DNA from: Distichodus sexfasciatus
Lineage: Eukaryota > Chordata > Actinopteri > Characiformes > Distichodontidae
DNA: 64,000 nt
Assembly (NCBI GenBank): GCA_032718565.1
Contig: JAVGVS010000394.1
Coordinates: 197,501-261,500, forward strand
Reading direction: 5' to 3'
In this document: in pieces, positions 24,666 to 58,485 of the stretch
Position numbering within the stretch: the stretch's first letter is position 1
Layout: every line of letters begins with the position of its first letter
Notes under the pieces: model-generated
Told to the model about the DNA's origin: nothing
The model's input: only the letters and a program-made list of their open reading frames with translations
The model's database searches: none
Position numbers and translations under genes: made by a program

Positions 24666-25856
24666 TTTTTAAAACTATAAGTTTTGGGTAATTTTGAACC
24701 AATTTGGACTCATTTATAATACATATATAATGCAATGGCTAGGGTTAGGTGTAGCTGTCGAAATATTTACATGTAGTCATTACGGCAGACATTGGCATGG
24801 TTTTACGGTTTGTCTAAATTCTCAGGCTTTGTATTCGCGTGGCCATTGCGTTTTCCACTACAACTTCACTCTTTTCCTGTAATTTTTATTACATACCAAA
24901 CTCATTTAGAAGCTGGTGTAATCTGCTCCTAAACAAAGGCCTTAACCCGAGAAATGTGTGTTGGGGCACGCCTTTAGGTGTTTGTGAGGACTTTTGTGTT
25001 TCTTTATGAGTCCGAGTGAGATCTTGCCCATACTGAGGTTTTGCATTCGTTTTGCTTTTAACTTTATCCACCACAACTGAAGATGACACCAAACTCTTTT
25101 GCTTTCATTCTGCTTATATTCCAAGCAAATTTTAGAATTGTTGAAACCATCTCAGTAAACAAATGCCTTAACCAGAAGAGTGTGTGTGTGTGTGTATGTG
25201 TGTATATCTATGTGTGCATGTTTTTATGAGGCAGAAGAGAGGATATGAGCGAGTGCCCCTGCGTAGGCGTCCTCGAGTGTGTTCCAGCAGCTAATGTGAG
25301 CTGAGTCGCGCTAACCTCTGGTGTGGAAAACAAGCTGATTGCTTCCAGGAAGGCTGTGCCGCCGTGGCCCGGCATTTTTCATTACTGCAGCTCCGGCTCT
25401 TGCTCTGCCCGTCACCATTCACAGAAACTGGGCTGGCGAACGTCCAGCCGCAACTGCTTTTCACATCTCTCTCTATTACTCTCTCCACTGTTTGCTTTCG
25501 GCATCTTCGCGAGCTCCTCCCAAGCGTGTGTGACCGCTGCTGTTGTGTTATTTATTAGTTCTCGAAAATGTCCGAGGAAAACGAGGGGAGTGGGACCGGC
25601 CTACCTGCTTTTGTAATTCTCATCTGTTTTTCTGGTACACGAGTCACACTCATGTACGGCACACGCTAATGTGTTTCAACAAAGCATGCATATAGTTTAC
25701 ACACACACAAATTCACACAGGCACAGCGTATCCATGGTGTTGCATATTAAAGTGCAAATGGCGCTTTGCACGTTGTTTCATGCATGCGTTCGTGGTGTTT
25801 ACTGGTAACTAGAGCTTCTGACAAACAAGAGAGATGTGCATTTGGTTCATCATGAT
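24666..25856. other. No gene recognised
   Basis: Apart from a TG run at 25181-25205 and a short CA run near 25700, no supportable feature. Confidence 0.45.
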
Positions 25857-26745
25857 GAGAGAGTGTAATAGAATGGAATAGAGTGATATACGCAGAAAAG
25901 AAAGATAAGAAAAAGTTGGAATTGGGAAAAATCGAATGGAATGAAAGAATGAGAGGAAATCGAGTGGACAGAACAAAACAGTGAAATTGAATAAAGTAAA
26001 AGGAATAGAATAGTGAGAATGCATGGATAAAAAAGAACAGAATGCAATTACCCAATGTAAAAAAGGGTAATGAATACAGTAGGAAGGACAGAACAGAAGG
26101 ATTAAAACGAAATTAAATGGAAGAGAATTGACAGGGAAAAGAAAAAAGTGTATGATAGATTCTAATAGAACAAATTAAATGGCATAAAGTAGTCTGGAGT
26201 GTTGGCATATTGTAGAATTAGAGTAAAAGGTAATTAAAAAGAGAGGAATAAAAAAAACAGAAAGAAGTGGAAGGTCAGACAATATAAAGGGATGAAACAG
26301 AACAGAGTGGCATAGAATGGAATGGGATATAGGTATTGAGAGGAATGAAAAAAAGAAAGTAGAATGGAGTCTATTAGGGAAAATGAATTGAATGGTGCAG
26401 TGACATATAGAAGAATAAAAAGAAAAGGTGACAATTTAAAAAGAAAGAAATAAAAAGGGCTAAAATGAATGGAATGGAACAGAAAGCAACTGAGTGCGAC
26501 AGGAAGGATGGAAAAGAGAATAGAGTGGTATATAATAGAATGGAATGACAGGGTGTTTAAAGGAATGAAAGAAAAGATAGTAGAATGGAGTCTGTTAGGG
26601 AAAATGAAATGGGTTAGAGCGGTGGCATGTAGAGGAATCACATGCAAGGGTGACAAAAAGATTGAAAAAGGGAACAGAGAGGATTTTTGAATATAACCAA
26701 GGAGAATAATGGAATAGAATAGAGAGAATAAAAAAGAAACAGAAT
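25857..26745 (+). repeat. Degenerate GGAAT/GAATA satellite-like tract
   Basis: About 890 bases of strongly purine-rich sequence built from imperfect pentamers (gaatggaata, gaatggaatgg, agaatagag) with interspersed aaaagaaag. It is degenerate, so it is an old array. No gene. Confidence 0.85.
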
Positions 26746-28010
26746 GTGTATTATACAGTATATCCTTGACGTTAGCATGTGTGGTTCTGCAGGACCATCA
26801 CAGTCAAAAATGAACACAATGATGGAACGAATATATACACTTAGCAGTAGCAGAGAAGTCATTCCCCCATCCACCATCTTTTATTTATGGCTTGTATTTA
26901 CCTAACTCCACTTTCCTCTTCCTCTTCTCCCTCTTCCTGACCGTTTGGGACTCTTCTTGATCTTTGTCCACCCCAGAACCTTTTTGATTAAGCAATTGGA
27001 GCAATTTCAGCACACTGTTCTTCATTCATTGTGATGGTGTTAAGTCTTTGTTGGTTTTCATGGAGATTAACCAGCAAAAATGGATTGTTGCTATTGTATG
27101 TTAATTAAGGTTCGGCCGATTATCGACCAGGTCGATTATTAGGCATTTTGGCGATTATCAGTATCGCTGAAGCCAAGCCTTGTTGTCACTCGCACCACAC
27201 TCACACACAGGCACAGCGTGAAGCTCTGAGAAGGACAAGAGGAGAGTTTTATCTGAACTTGGTGTTTGTAAAAGTAATCATTTTGACAGGAATGGCCCTG
27301 CAAAACCAACATCGGTCAAACATATTAGTTACACAGGAGTAATACAAGTCCAAAAACGTTTTGTTGTTTTCGTGCAAGTGCAGAAATGACATGATTTTTA
27401 GAGCCAATAACGAGATTTTATCTATTGGGTGTTCGTCTGTCTGATATGTAGCGGTTGATATTTATCACTTGTTTGCAGATCAGAGACTGCTCTGCAAACT
27501 TGCTCAGCTGTAGAGGAATTTTCAGTGCTTGATACAAAAGAAAAAGCTTGCTTGCTTCTCATTTTACATGATAAATCTACTAGAGAAGCCAGTTTGATGT
27601 AATGTAATTTACTCTTGAAAGGTTCTTGGATGAAGTTCAAAAAATGATGGATCTCATTCCAAAAAATGTTGTTAATAAAATGTTTTTGTTTTAAATGTTA
27701 TGTTCTTATGCAAGTGCACTGCCCTGCAAAATCGCCTAATCGTTGTAAATGCCCGAAAGACAATATCACTGTCTTTGCCTTGTGTGCACATGCAACCACT
27801 CTGATCTCTCCAGGGCTGAAAAGAATGGTCAAACTCTGAGCCCTTGTGCAAGAGAGAAGTTTCAGTTTTACAGCAACTGATAAATATCAGCTGTTACATA
27901 ACAGATAGACAAAAACCCCAATACCAAAAAATCTGATTACTGCTATTGTATTTTATTTGTATCTTGCAGCCCTGCTAAACTTTCTTTGTCTCTCTCTCTC
28001 ATCTTTCCAG
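26746..28010. other. vdr upstream flank; no exon recognised
   Basis: Apart from the family A element at 27108-27330, this is AT-rich sequence leading to the exon 2 acceptor. A non-coding vdr first exon must lie further upstream, here or elsewhere, but cannot be identified. Confidence 0.4.
27108..27330. mobile_element. TIR element, family A, copy
   Basis: GGTTCGGCCGATTATCGACC, then AGCCTTGTTGTCACTCGC, CACAGCGTGAAGCTCTGAGA and the closing aaccaacatcggtca. The ends are recognisable but diverged. Confidence 0.7.
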
Positions 28011-28012
28011 TA

Positions 28013-48588
<20,576 letters not shown>

Positions 48589-49410
48589 CAGCTCCCCCGC
48601 CCGATCTCGTCTCGAGAGTCCACCCGCGTCCCTCACAACACACACACATTTACACACGCACCCAAGACGGCGACAAAGCACCCAAGATATCGGGAACAGG
48701 AGCGTCTGATCGGAACCAGTGGACTGTGGGGCTTCGTGTGTGTGTGGTGCGTGTGTGTGTTGGGGAGAAGGTAGGCAGCGTGGGGTGGGGGGTTACGACC
48801 TAATTATAAGCCCTTTGCGACGCTAAAAGGTTACCAAGAATGTACGTATAAAGTATATTGATAAAGTAAAAGTATAAAGCTAAATAATTTCTATATTTAA
48901 GAGATGGTTTCTACTGAAAGTAAAGTAAGCGAGCGGCTGGGAAGACTTTTATTATAAATAGGATTTGGTAGTGTGAGGTCCCACTCGTCTGTGTTGCGTG
49001 TGTATGGAGGCGTGTGTGTGTGTGTGTGCGTGTATGTATATCTATATCACATAAACTGACACTAACACACACTTTTTACATGCCCACACACACAATGAAG
49101 AGGAAGCGTTCATGGCTCTTTATTTTTTGGTGTCTGTTATAGATAGGAAGTAAGCGACCACAAGAGAGCAGAGCACAAAATTGTGGCTGTTAAAACCCCA
49201 AAAAGTTAAACCTCCTTTTTGTTTGGGGTTATCGGGACGTCATGCGTTTTTTTTTTTAATCGGCACAAAAAATCACGCAAAAAAATGTAACGGTTTCTCC
49301 TGAAACACGTTTACAGTAGACCTGTAATAAGCTTATGTAATTCATTAACAAATTAACAAAATTCTGGGTGTGCAGTGGAACTTGCGGCAGCAAAATTTGC
49401 GAATGTAGCT
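48589..49410 (+). other. Probable vdr 3' untranslated region and flank
   Basis: Follows the vdr stop codon. It contains short CA and TG runs at 48640-48655, 48735-48760 and 49010-49035, and AT-rich sequence around 48840-48900. No clear AATAAA polyadenylation signal was found before 49400, so the end of the transcript is unknown. Confidence 0.45.
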
Positions 49411-49418
49411 CGTCTCTG

Positions 49419-49876
49419 CCGACGCTCCAGGATTTTGCAAAGTTGCGATCGCAACTATTAACGCGCATTCGTGCAATTTTTATGCAATTCTAAACATTTT
49501 ACCTAACTTTTTTACATATTTTTTTTGACCAAATCATTTGCGTTTTCCTGCAAAAGCGTTGCAGAGCCATACGTTAAAGAACTCACTTCTCGTTACGTTT
49601 AGAAGACGCAGGAAACGTGTGATAAAAATGCCTGACATTTACCTTCAAAAATAACTAAACGATTAATGGTTAATAAGAATAAAAGTGGTTTTGTTCCTTC
49701 ATTTTGAATTCAGTGTTTAATAATCATTGTTATAAAGGGGGACAAAATCACAAATTGTTCCGCAACTTTGACTTTATTGCAACAAAACGCAACTTTCATC
49801 ACAACTATTTTTAGAAAAAGCTGCCGCAAAATCAGGTGTTTTTGGCCGCAACAATCTCAGAAAGTCCCGGAGGGAC
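49419..49876. mobile_element. Family D element with perfect 8-base target-site duplication
   Basis: 458 bases between direct repeats CGTCTCTG (49411-49418 and 49877-49884). The left end is CCGACGCTCCAGGATTTTGC and the right end reads in reverse GTCCCTCCGGGACTTTC. The interior is shared with 59522-59988, for example AACGATTAATGGTTAATAAG and AAAAGCTGCCGCAAAA. It is non-coding; the 8-base duplication points to hAT. Confidence 0.85.
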
Positions 49877-49884
49877 CGTCTCTG

Positions 49885-52800
49885 TCTATCCATCCAGATG
49901 TTGAAATAATCGCCACTAAGCGGTATATACGTCATCTGCTAAAAAACACAGCGACAACGAGTTGGATGTGTTCCATTAAACCACAGGAGAGTTGAACTGC
50001 GATATTAGAGGCTAGGCTCTGTTAGCGCTAACTAGGCTAGTCATGTGTTTTTAGAAACATCGTCCAGCCGATTTAGCATAAGCCGCCCGATAAACCAACA
50101 CATAGCCAGCGGTATTTCTGGTATAGCGTAACTTGCGTGGCAACACGTCATATGCGACACAATGTACTGTATTACTTTTTGGCTGACCAAGTTAGACACA
50201 AACAACACTAAAGTGCTAAAAAAATGTGAAAAAATCCCAGCATTTGCACTGAGCAGCCATCTTGGATTCTGAACTTGGGGTCCTCTGTGCTATTCAAGAT
50301 GCGTCCATAAGAAACAGAGGCCGCGCCTCGTCATTTGGACTTCAACAAAGCGACTCAGAATGGCAGAGTTCAGCGTAAGTTCGCTGTATTAACAGAATTT
50401 AGCCAAAAATCCTGCCATAGCTCTGGAGAGTGAATGAACATCCGGCGGTGAACCTCCAGTACGTGTTGAAAATTGGCGTAAAGACTACAGAGATTTTTGC
50501 TGGCGAGCGTTAAGCTCGTGCTCAGAATTTTGCCACAAATTTAGCATACATACTTTTTTTGACCGCAGAATCGCGGGCAGTATAAAATTCTCACCTCCGG
50601 ACTTTGGAACATCGGTGCCTTAACGGCGTTAAAATGCGTTATCAAATGCTCGGCTGGAAATATAAATGCGATAAATAAGCGATATGATTCAGATATCATC
50701 GTCCACCCCTAATTTGTACAGAGTTACCCCGAGCAATTCCTAAATTACAGGGACAGTCTCTTTAGAGTAATTTGGGGTTTGATGGTGCTGCTCAAGGGCT
50801 CAAACTGTGGTCATTTTGGCAGGAAAATTGAGCTGGATTTGAAGCTACAACATCTTGGTTCTTATTCGAGAATCCAACCAAGAAGCCGTCAAGAATCGTG
50901 TTACGTTTGAACGAAAAAATCCATTTTACAGCAGCGGCAAATGACATTACAGCTGCCACTGATACAAGTTAACGCATGAACTGAAGTTGATAAGGTGATA
51001 AGAAGAGCAAAAAGCGTTTGCGTGTTGTATTAAAGGTTGGTAGAAAGGTTTATGTGCAAGTAGCAGACATACACACACACACCTACATAAGACTGATGCT
51101 GGAACCAGATGCAAATTCATTAAATTTTCTATCACCAGTCAGTTGACTTTGTGCTGCTCTCTTGTGGTCGTACGTTGTAAATACCACTTTTATTATTTCT
51201 GTACATATTAAGTCTAATCAAAAAGCTAAAAAGGTAACATAGGCAAATGCTACGGTGATTAATCAGTTGCGAAAAGTTGCTAGGGAGAAATATGCAAATA
51301 TGATATGGGTATATTTTTTTCCCTCTGGGGTTTAGTCTCTTTTCTCTTGAGGTGGCCTGTGATAAGCTTTTTGACGACTTTTATCTACCCGCGACAGTCA
51401 TCATTTACTTTCAACTTCTATTGTTATTCTCTTTTATCATGTTTTTTTCTTTGTTTTGGTTTTTGTTATGGATTTCAGATATTGTGTTTTTACAACAGAA
51501 CCTTTTTCATTTTCTCCCCACTGCAAATCAACTACATCTCATCATCAACAACAACAACAAAGACTGCTGCTGTGTGCAAAAGCCATGCTAGGACTCGGAA
51601 AGACGAGGAATGAGGAAAACAAGCTTGTAACGCTTTTAGTTCTCATGGTATAAAAAAACCCCTATGCCTCGATAAAAGGGGTCAGTCAGGGAGCAGGAGC
51701 CCTCGTGTTTCTATGTGGAGGTCAGACGGGGGCTGCTTCTGGAGATCTTCGGCCATTGCAGACATCAGTTGGTTGAGCAAGAACATGAAATGCTGAAGTC
51801 TTGAGTATACGTCCCGCTCTCAAAACAAAATTACAGGTCCAACGTACGTGTTACTGAAAATTGACGAAGGTAACTTTAACCTTTCTTTACTGCCGTTGAT
51901 CTCCAGCATCAGACGCGTCCGCCCCTCCCGACACCGTCTCGCTCGCCTCCTCCTCCTCCTCTGCTGACAATTTTTCCTGCCATTTATTCTCTAGCCTTTT
52001 GGAAGCTTTAGCCGCGCTTTTGATTGAACCTAAACGAGAAGGACGGATGGCGTCTTGCTGCTACGGGACGGACAGTTTTTGAAAAAATCAAATTAAAAAA
52101 GCTTGGGCATTTGACGCAGGAGTGAGAAAAGACCCAAAACTCTGGACATGGACAAGGACGTACGTAACAAACTGATGCTCACTTGCTCGCGCTCTCTCTG
52201 GCTCAACCTTGACCCTACGAGGAGGGAGTGACGGGACACCGGCGCCGCCTAGCTGACTTTGGATGAATCAGTTTGTATGTCGTAGTGGCTTTTGATTAGC
52301 TTTTTTTTGGAATGTTGAAATAACATAAGCTTTGTCATTCAGTGCTGTGAAAGGAAACCCAAACGATGGCAGTTAACACATAGCAGAAAGGAACCTGCTT
52401 TATTCTCTTTCTCGGGCCAGGTCAGCGCTGTTGCCTCACGTAGCCTTATAGAACTCAGCTCCAAAACAGCCAACTCGTTACCAAATAGACCTCAGAAACT
52501 CAACAAAGAAACAAGCAGTCTCATATTGCATGCCTTACAAACACAAATACACACACAAACACACACACACACACATACCGATATATCAGGACGATCTCCA
52601 CCACGCTTTCAGCAGGGAAGAGTCCAACAATCCTGACCCCCAGACGAACTCTGCCGTCTCAAGTCCCCAAACCCTTTTGGTTTCTTTACAACTGTTTTAT
52701 AGCGAGGGTTAAAGGAGCACTCTACCCAACAAAATGGGAAGGAAGGAAGGCAGGTGGTAGCATTGGCGTCTTTGGGTGGAGTGATCCTTTTTGGGGGGCT

Positions 52801-53080
52801 GGGCTTATGGGTGAAGTGCCCAACATCAGAACGAACGGAACAGGGGTCTCCGTGGAGACAGGCCTGTTTCAAAGTGGCCTGTATTGAGATTTTTGGGAAT
52901 CAGAGGATGATGTTTCTGTTCGGGATTAGTTTTGAGCGGTTTTAGAACGTTGTGCTTCTACTCTTGCGAAATCCTGAGAGAAATCCTGAGTCCCTAGGGT
53001 CTGATGAGTAAAGCAAGTTCTCTGAAACGTTTAAACGAACCAGAAAGAGGCTTCAGGTTGAAGAACTCGAGATTGAGGTC
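49885..53080. other. No gene recognised
   Basis: A TIR-like right end, ATCATCGTCCACCCCTAA, lies at 50697-50714, probably from an hAT-like element whose left end was not located. A CA run lies at 52540-52575. The remainder is unremarkable; the short open frames have no recognisable family. Confidence 0.4.
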
Positions 53081-53084
53081 TAGA

Positions 53085-53415
53085 AACTGAAGGTCGAGTC
53101 GGAGGTTCACTGTCTGGAGCTCGAGTTGGAGGTCCAACATCTGGAGCTAATTTCGAGTCCAGCATCTGAACTTGAGTTGAAGGTCAGATGCTGTTCAAAC
53201 AGAGGTCAGACGCTGGACTCCATATGATGATAGTTCAGATGCTGGACTCTAGAACTATAGAACCACCAGTGAGAGTCCAGCATCACAGCATCAAGTGCTA
53301 CACTTGAGTTGGGAAAGCTCCAGATGTTGGAGGTTTGTCTCAAGTCATATGTCCAGATGCTGGGGGTGCAGACACTGGACTCAAGCTGGAGATTCGAAAG
53401 CTGGACTTAAGTTAA
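53085..53415. repeat. Imperfect GGACTC / CCAGATGCTGGA repeat
   Basis: Variants of GATGCTGGACTC, gagttggaggtccag and ctggagctcgagttgg recur at 20 to 45 base spacing in both orientations. It looks like an old minisatellite with palindromic units (CCAG..CTGG). Confidence 0.7.
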
Positions 53416-53425
53416 GCGTCTAGAC

Positions 53426-53585
53426 CAGGGTAGAAACAACTCTCCCGGTCCTGGGGTCTATGGTCCTGGAGGTTTTCCATCCTACCTGATCAGTCTCTTC
53501 TGGTGGTTATCTACGTGACACAGGTGTGAATGTTCTGAAATCCAGTTGGATGGAAAACCTCCAGGACCGGAGTTGCCTACCCCTG
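53426..53585. mobile_element. 160-base hAT MITE with perfect target-site duplication
   Basis: Starts CAGGGTAGAAACAACTCTCC and ends CCGGAGTTGCCTACCCCTG. The duplication GTCTAGAC is present at 53418-53425 and 53586-53593. Most of it can fold back on itself (tcctggaggttttccatcc with its complement ggatggaaaacctccagga). Confidence 0.92.
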
Positions 53586-54167
53586 GTCTAGACAGCTGGG
53601 GATCCAGACATTGGACTTTCTTTGTAGCACCAGGCCCTGGACTGGGTTGTGAGACTTTTATTCTGTTAGATCGACCCTCCCGAAAGTGTTTAGACTCTCG
53701 CTGCGTTGCTTAAAAACGAATCGGACACAGGTTTGATGGCTAGTGTTCCCTTACTCCCCCCCGGATGAGCAGAATCAGGCGACTCAGGCTGATAGTGTAA
53801 GGGAGTGACACACACACACCGACAGGTGCCATTGTTAACCAAAATGAACTACCTCTCCCATCCGCACACGTGTTCAATACGCACATGTGTTACGCTTTTT
53901 GTTTGTTTGTTTTTAAATAATAGAAGAAGAATTAGAAACAAAAACACTAAACCTTTCTCTTTATTGTTAACTGATTCAAATGTTTTGGACTTTTTTACCT
54001 CCAAAACATCTGCAGAATAAGCCTACAGTTCGCCGAATTGCTTGATATGTCTTACTTGGAAGAAGCTTCGTTTTGCCAATCGCTAGCGGCGTTGGAGTGT
54101 CGCGCGGCATCAGTATTAGTTTGTTTTGCGGCCCTTAGTTCCATGCTGGTGTGTAAGCGCAGTATTT

Positions 54168-54206
54168 TCACACCTCAGCCTCTCTCTCTCCCATCCACCA
54201 CCTCAG

Positions 54207-54244
<38 letters not shown>

Positions 54245-54256
54245 CACACACCTCAG

Positions 54257-54294
<38 letters not shown>

Positions 54295-54359
54295 CACACT
54301 ATTTCTCTCTCTCCATCCCACCTCAGCCTCTCTCTCTCTCTCATCACACACACCTCAGC

Positions 54360-54390
<31 letters not shown>

Positions 54391-54428
54391 CACACCTCAG
54401 CCTCTCTCTCCATCACACACACCTCAGC

Positions 54429-54460
<32 letters not shown>

Positions 54461-54569
54461 CACCCCCACCTCCAGCCTCTCTCTCTTCTCTCTCTCATCA
54501 CACACTCTGGCTCTCTCTCCTCCCACCTCCAGCCTCTCTCTCTCTCTCTCTCTCCTCCCACACCTCAGC

Positions 54570-54601
<32 letters not shown>

Positions 54602-54959
54602 CCCCACACCTCAGCCTCTCTCTCCATCACCTCAGCCTCTCTCTCTCTCTCTCTCTCTCATCCACACACACCTCAGCCTTTCCTTCTCTCTCTCTCTCTC
54701 TCCTCCCCCTCAGCCTCTCTCTCTCTCTCTCTCTCCCATCCCCCCCCTGTGCCTCCTCTCAATCACACACACATCGTCTCTCTCTCTCTCTCTCCTCCAC
54801 CCCTCAGCCTCTCTCTCCCTCTCTCTCTCTCTCTCTCTCCATCCCCACACCTCCTTCTCTCTCTCTCTCATCCACACCTCAGCCTCTCTCTCTCTCTCTC
54901 TCTCTCTCCTCTCTCTCTGTCACACACCTCAGCCTCTCTCTCTCTCTCCCGTCCCCTGG

Positions 54960-55011
<52 letters not shown>

Positions 55012-55057
55012 CACACACCTCAACCTCTCTCTCTCTCTCCCACACACACCTCCCAGC

Positions 55058-55090
<33 letters not shown>

Positions 55091-55335
55091 TCTCTCTCTC
55101 TCTCTCTCTCCTCCACCCTCCAGCCTCTCTCTCTCTCTCTCTCTCTCTCTCCTCCACCTCCCTGCTTCTCTCTCTCTCCTGCACTCACACCTCAGCCTCT
55201 CTCTCTCTCTCTCATCCCCCCCTCCAGCCTCTCTCTCTCTCTCTCTCTCTCCATCTTCCCCCTCAACTTCTCTATCTCTCTCTCTCATCCCACACCTCAG
55301 CCTCTCTCTCTTCCTCTCCTCCACACACACCTCAA

Positions 55336-55370
<35 letters not shown>

Positions 55371-55726
55371 CCACCCCCACACCTCAGCCTCTCTCTCTCC
55401 TCTCTCTCTCTCTCATCCACACCTCAGCCCCTCTCTGTCTCTCTCTCCTCTCTCTCTCATCACCTTCATCGCCTCTCTCTCTCTCTCTCTCTCTCTCCCC
55501 TCTCTCATCACACCTCAGCCTCTCTCTCTCTCCATCCACCTCAGCCTCTCTCTCCTCCCACACACCTCAGCCCCCTCCTCTCTCTCTCTCTCTCTCTCTC
55601 TCTCCTCCTCTCCCTCTTTCTCTCATCACACACCTCACTCTCTCTCTCCTCATTCCACACACCTCAGCCTCTCTCTCTCTCTCCTCCACACACCTCAGCC
55701 TCTCTCCATCCCACCCCACACCTCAG

Positions 55727-55776
<50 letters not shown>

Positions 55777-56134
55777 CACACACCTCCAGCCTCTCTCTCT
55801 CTCTCTCCACTCCACACACACCCCTCGCCTCTCTCCATCCACACACCTCAGCCACTCTCTCTCTCTCTCTCCATCCACACACACACCTCAGCCTCTCTCT
55901 CCACTCCACCCCCTCAGCTTCTCTCTCTCTCTCTCTCTCATCCACACACACCCTCAGCCTCTCTCTCTCTCTCCATCACACACCTCAGCCTCTCTCTCCA
56001 CTCCCCCACCTCCGCCTCTCTCTCTCTCCTCCACGCCCAGCCTCTCTCCTCCTCAGCCTCTCTCTCCATCACCCCCCTCAGCCTCTCTCTGTCTCTCTCT
56101 CTCCATCACACACACCTCAGCCTCTCTCTGTCTC

Positions 56135-56177
<43 letters not shown>

Positions 56178-56348
56178 CCCACCCCCTCCTTCCTCTCTCT
56201 CTGTCTCTCTCTCTCTCTCATCCCCCTCAGCCTCTCTCTGTCTCTCATCGTTTACACACCTCAACCTCTCTCTCTCTCTCTCTCTCTCCACTCCCCCCAC
56301 ACCCTCAGCCTCTCTCTCTGTCTCTCTCTCTCCATCCACACACTTCAA

Positions 56349-56379
<31 letters not shown>

Positions 56380-56482
56380 CTCCACACCTCATTTTCTCTC
56401 TCTCTCTCTCTCTCTGCACCTCAGCCTCTCTCTCCATCCCACACACCTCAACCTCTCTCTCTCTCTCTCATCCACCTCAGCC

Positions 56483-56527
<45 letters not shown>

Positions 56528-56790
56528 CACACACCTCAACCCCTCTCTCTCTCTCTCTCTCTCTCTCCCCTCTCCCCATCCACACGCCTCAGCCTCTCTC
56601 TCTCTCTCTCTTTCTCTCATCCACCTCAGCCTCTCTACTCTCTGTCTCCCCCATCACACACACACCTCAGCCTGTCTTTCTTTCTCTCTCTCTCTTTCTC
56701 TCTCTCTCTCTCCCCTCCCTAGCTTCTCAGCCTCTCTCTCTCTCTCCTCTCCTGTCCACCTCAGCCTCTCTCTCATCACACACCTCCAGC

Positions 56791-56822
<32 letters not shown>

Positions 56823-56841
56823 CATCTTTACAAGCCCTCAG

Positions 56842-56877
<36 letters not shown>

Positions 56878-56950
56878 CACACACCTCAGCCTCTCTTTCT
56901 CTCATCACACACACCTCAGCCTCTCTCTCTCTCCTCTCCTCCACCCTCAG

Positions 56951-56986
<36 letters not shown>

Positions 56987-57182
56987 CACCTCAACTCCTC
57001 TCTCTCTCTCTCTCTCTCTCCTCTCTCTCTCATCACACCTCAGCCTCTCTCTCCCCTCTCCATCACACACACACCTCAACCCCTCTCTCTCTCTCTCTCA
57101 TCCCCCTCAGCCTCTCTCTCTCTCTCTCTCATCACACACACCTCAGCCTCTCTCTCTCTCTCTCATCACACACACCTCAGCC

Positions 57183-57221
<39 letters not shown>

Positions 57222-57232
57222 ATAATCCTGCT
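54168..57232 (+). repeat. 3 kb (CT)n / CACACCTCAGCC composite minisatellite
   Basis: About seventy to eighty units, each a (CT)n stretch of 10 to 45 bases followed by CATCACACACACCTCAGCC or a variant (ccacctcagcc, cacctccagcc). The plus strand is almost purely C, T and A with few stops. Frames of 894 and 1047 codons are artefacts. Confidence 0.98.
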
Positions 57233-57889
57233 TTCCTTAATAGTTAATGGAGACCGTGCCCAACTATAAAATGTGGAGATAAACGGAACGGAACGAATCG
57301 GCCCCCTGGAAGGCATGCGTTTTTCCCCCTCCCGACTACCAAACTCTCGATTGTCTGATTGTAGACGTGACGTGAGTGGCTTCAGTTCTGAAGGCATTGC
57401 TCGTCTCCAGTCTGGAGACTTCCTTGCTGCTTTATTTGGTCCTCCTCTGCTACCTCTTCACACATCAGTGTACACACACACACACACACACACACGGGTT
57501 CGTCCGATTATTCACCAGCAGTTTATTGCCTGTAACATGCTCATTTCTTTGTGGGTCTGTACTCGTATCCGCCATAGGAATTGTATTTTTTTATTCATTC
57601 ATGTTTTTTTCCAGAATTTGCAACTTGCAGACAGCGGTGCTGATCTTTTGCAAGATTCACTCATACACACACACACATTATACATGCTAGCTCAGTTACC
57701 GTACCTCTGTGTGCCTAAAAATAATAACCCAAAGCCTTATTTTTTGGAGGAGAGTGTCAGGGTTTAAACTGTTGAATGCAAAGGCGCAGGCCAAGACTTG
57801 AGTGGTTCTGCCAAAAACATACATTCATTAAACTAAGCTCCACAACTCGACCGAACCGATCCGGGGTGAGCTTCCCTAAATCATAGTGG
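57233..57889. other. No gene recognised
   Basis: Contains a CA run at 57473-57496 and unique-looking sequence. Confidence 0.45.
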
Positions 57890-58345
57890 CTAACTTCATT
57901 AGTGTACATTAGCACAGTGTGCATTAGCATAGTTTATGTTAGCAACTAACATAGTGTACATTAGCAACTAACATAGTGTACATTAGCATAGTGTTAGCAA
58001 CTAACATAGTGTACATTAGCATAGTGTACGTTAGCAACTAGCAGTGTACAATAACAGTATACATTAGCATAGTGTACATTAGCAACTAACATAGTGTACA
58101 TTAGCATAGTGTTAGCAACTAACATAGTGTACATTAGCATAGTGTACATTAGCAACTAACAGTGTGCATTAGCAAGTTACATAGTGTACATGAGCATAGT
58201 GTACATTAGCATAGTGTACATTAGCAACTAACAGTGTATATTAGCACAGTGTACATTAGCAATTAACAGTGTGCATTAGCATAGTGTACATAAGCAACTA
58301 ACATAGGGTATATTAGCATAGTGTACATTAGCAACTAGCTTAGTG
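57890..58345 (+). repeat. Minisatellite of ATTAGCATAGTGTACATTAGCAACTAACATAGT type
   Basis: About 450 bases built from three short words, attagcata, gtgtac and agcaactaac, in variable order with spacing of about 14 or 30 bases. It is AT-rich and not coding. Confidence 0.95.
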
Positions 58346-58485
58346 TGCTTTTGGGAAACGCCCCCCTGATCGCTTGTCTCGGCTCAGGATCGGTTCGGTC
58401 AGGTTTTATTTTTTTTGGAGATAACTATCCGAAGCCAAACTTGGGGAACACACTCACAAGGGAAAGTTGTGCATCCACGTGTTAA

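Noticed and set aside
54038..57269. Two overlapping open frames of 894 and 1047 codons
   Set aside because: They are translation of CT/CACCTCAG repeat into Ser-Leu-His-Pro; two frames are open at once and composition is pure repeat.
57890..58345. CRISPR-like array
   Set aside because: Units are word-shuffled without constant repeat and unique spacers, and the genome is vertebrate.
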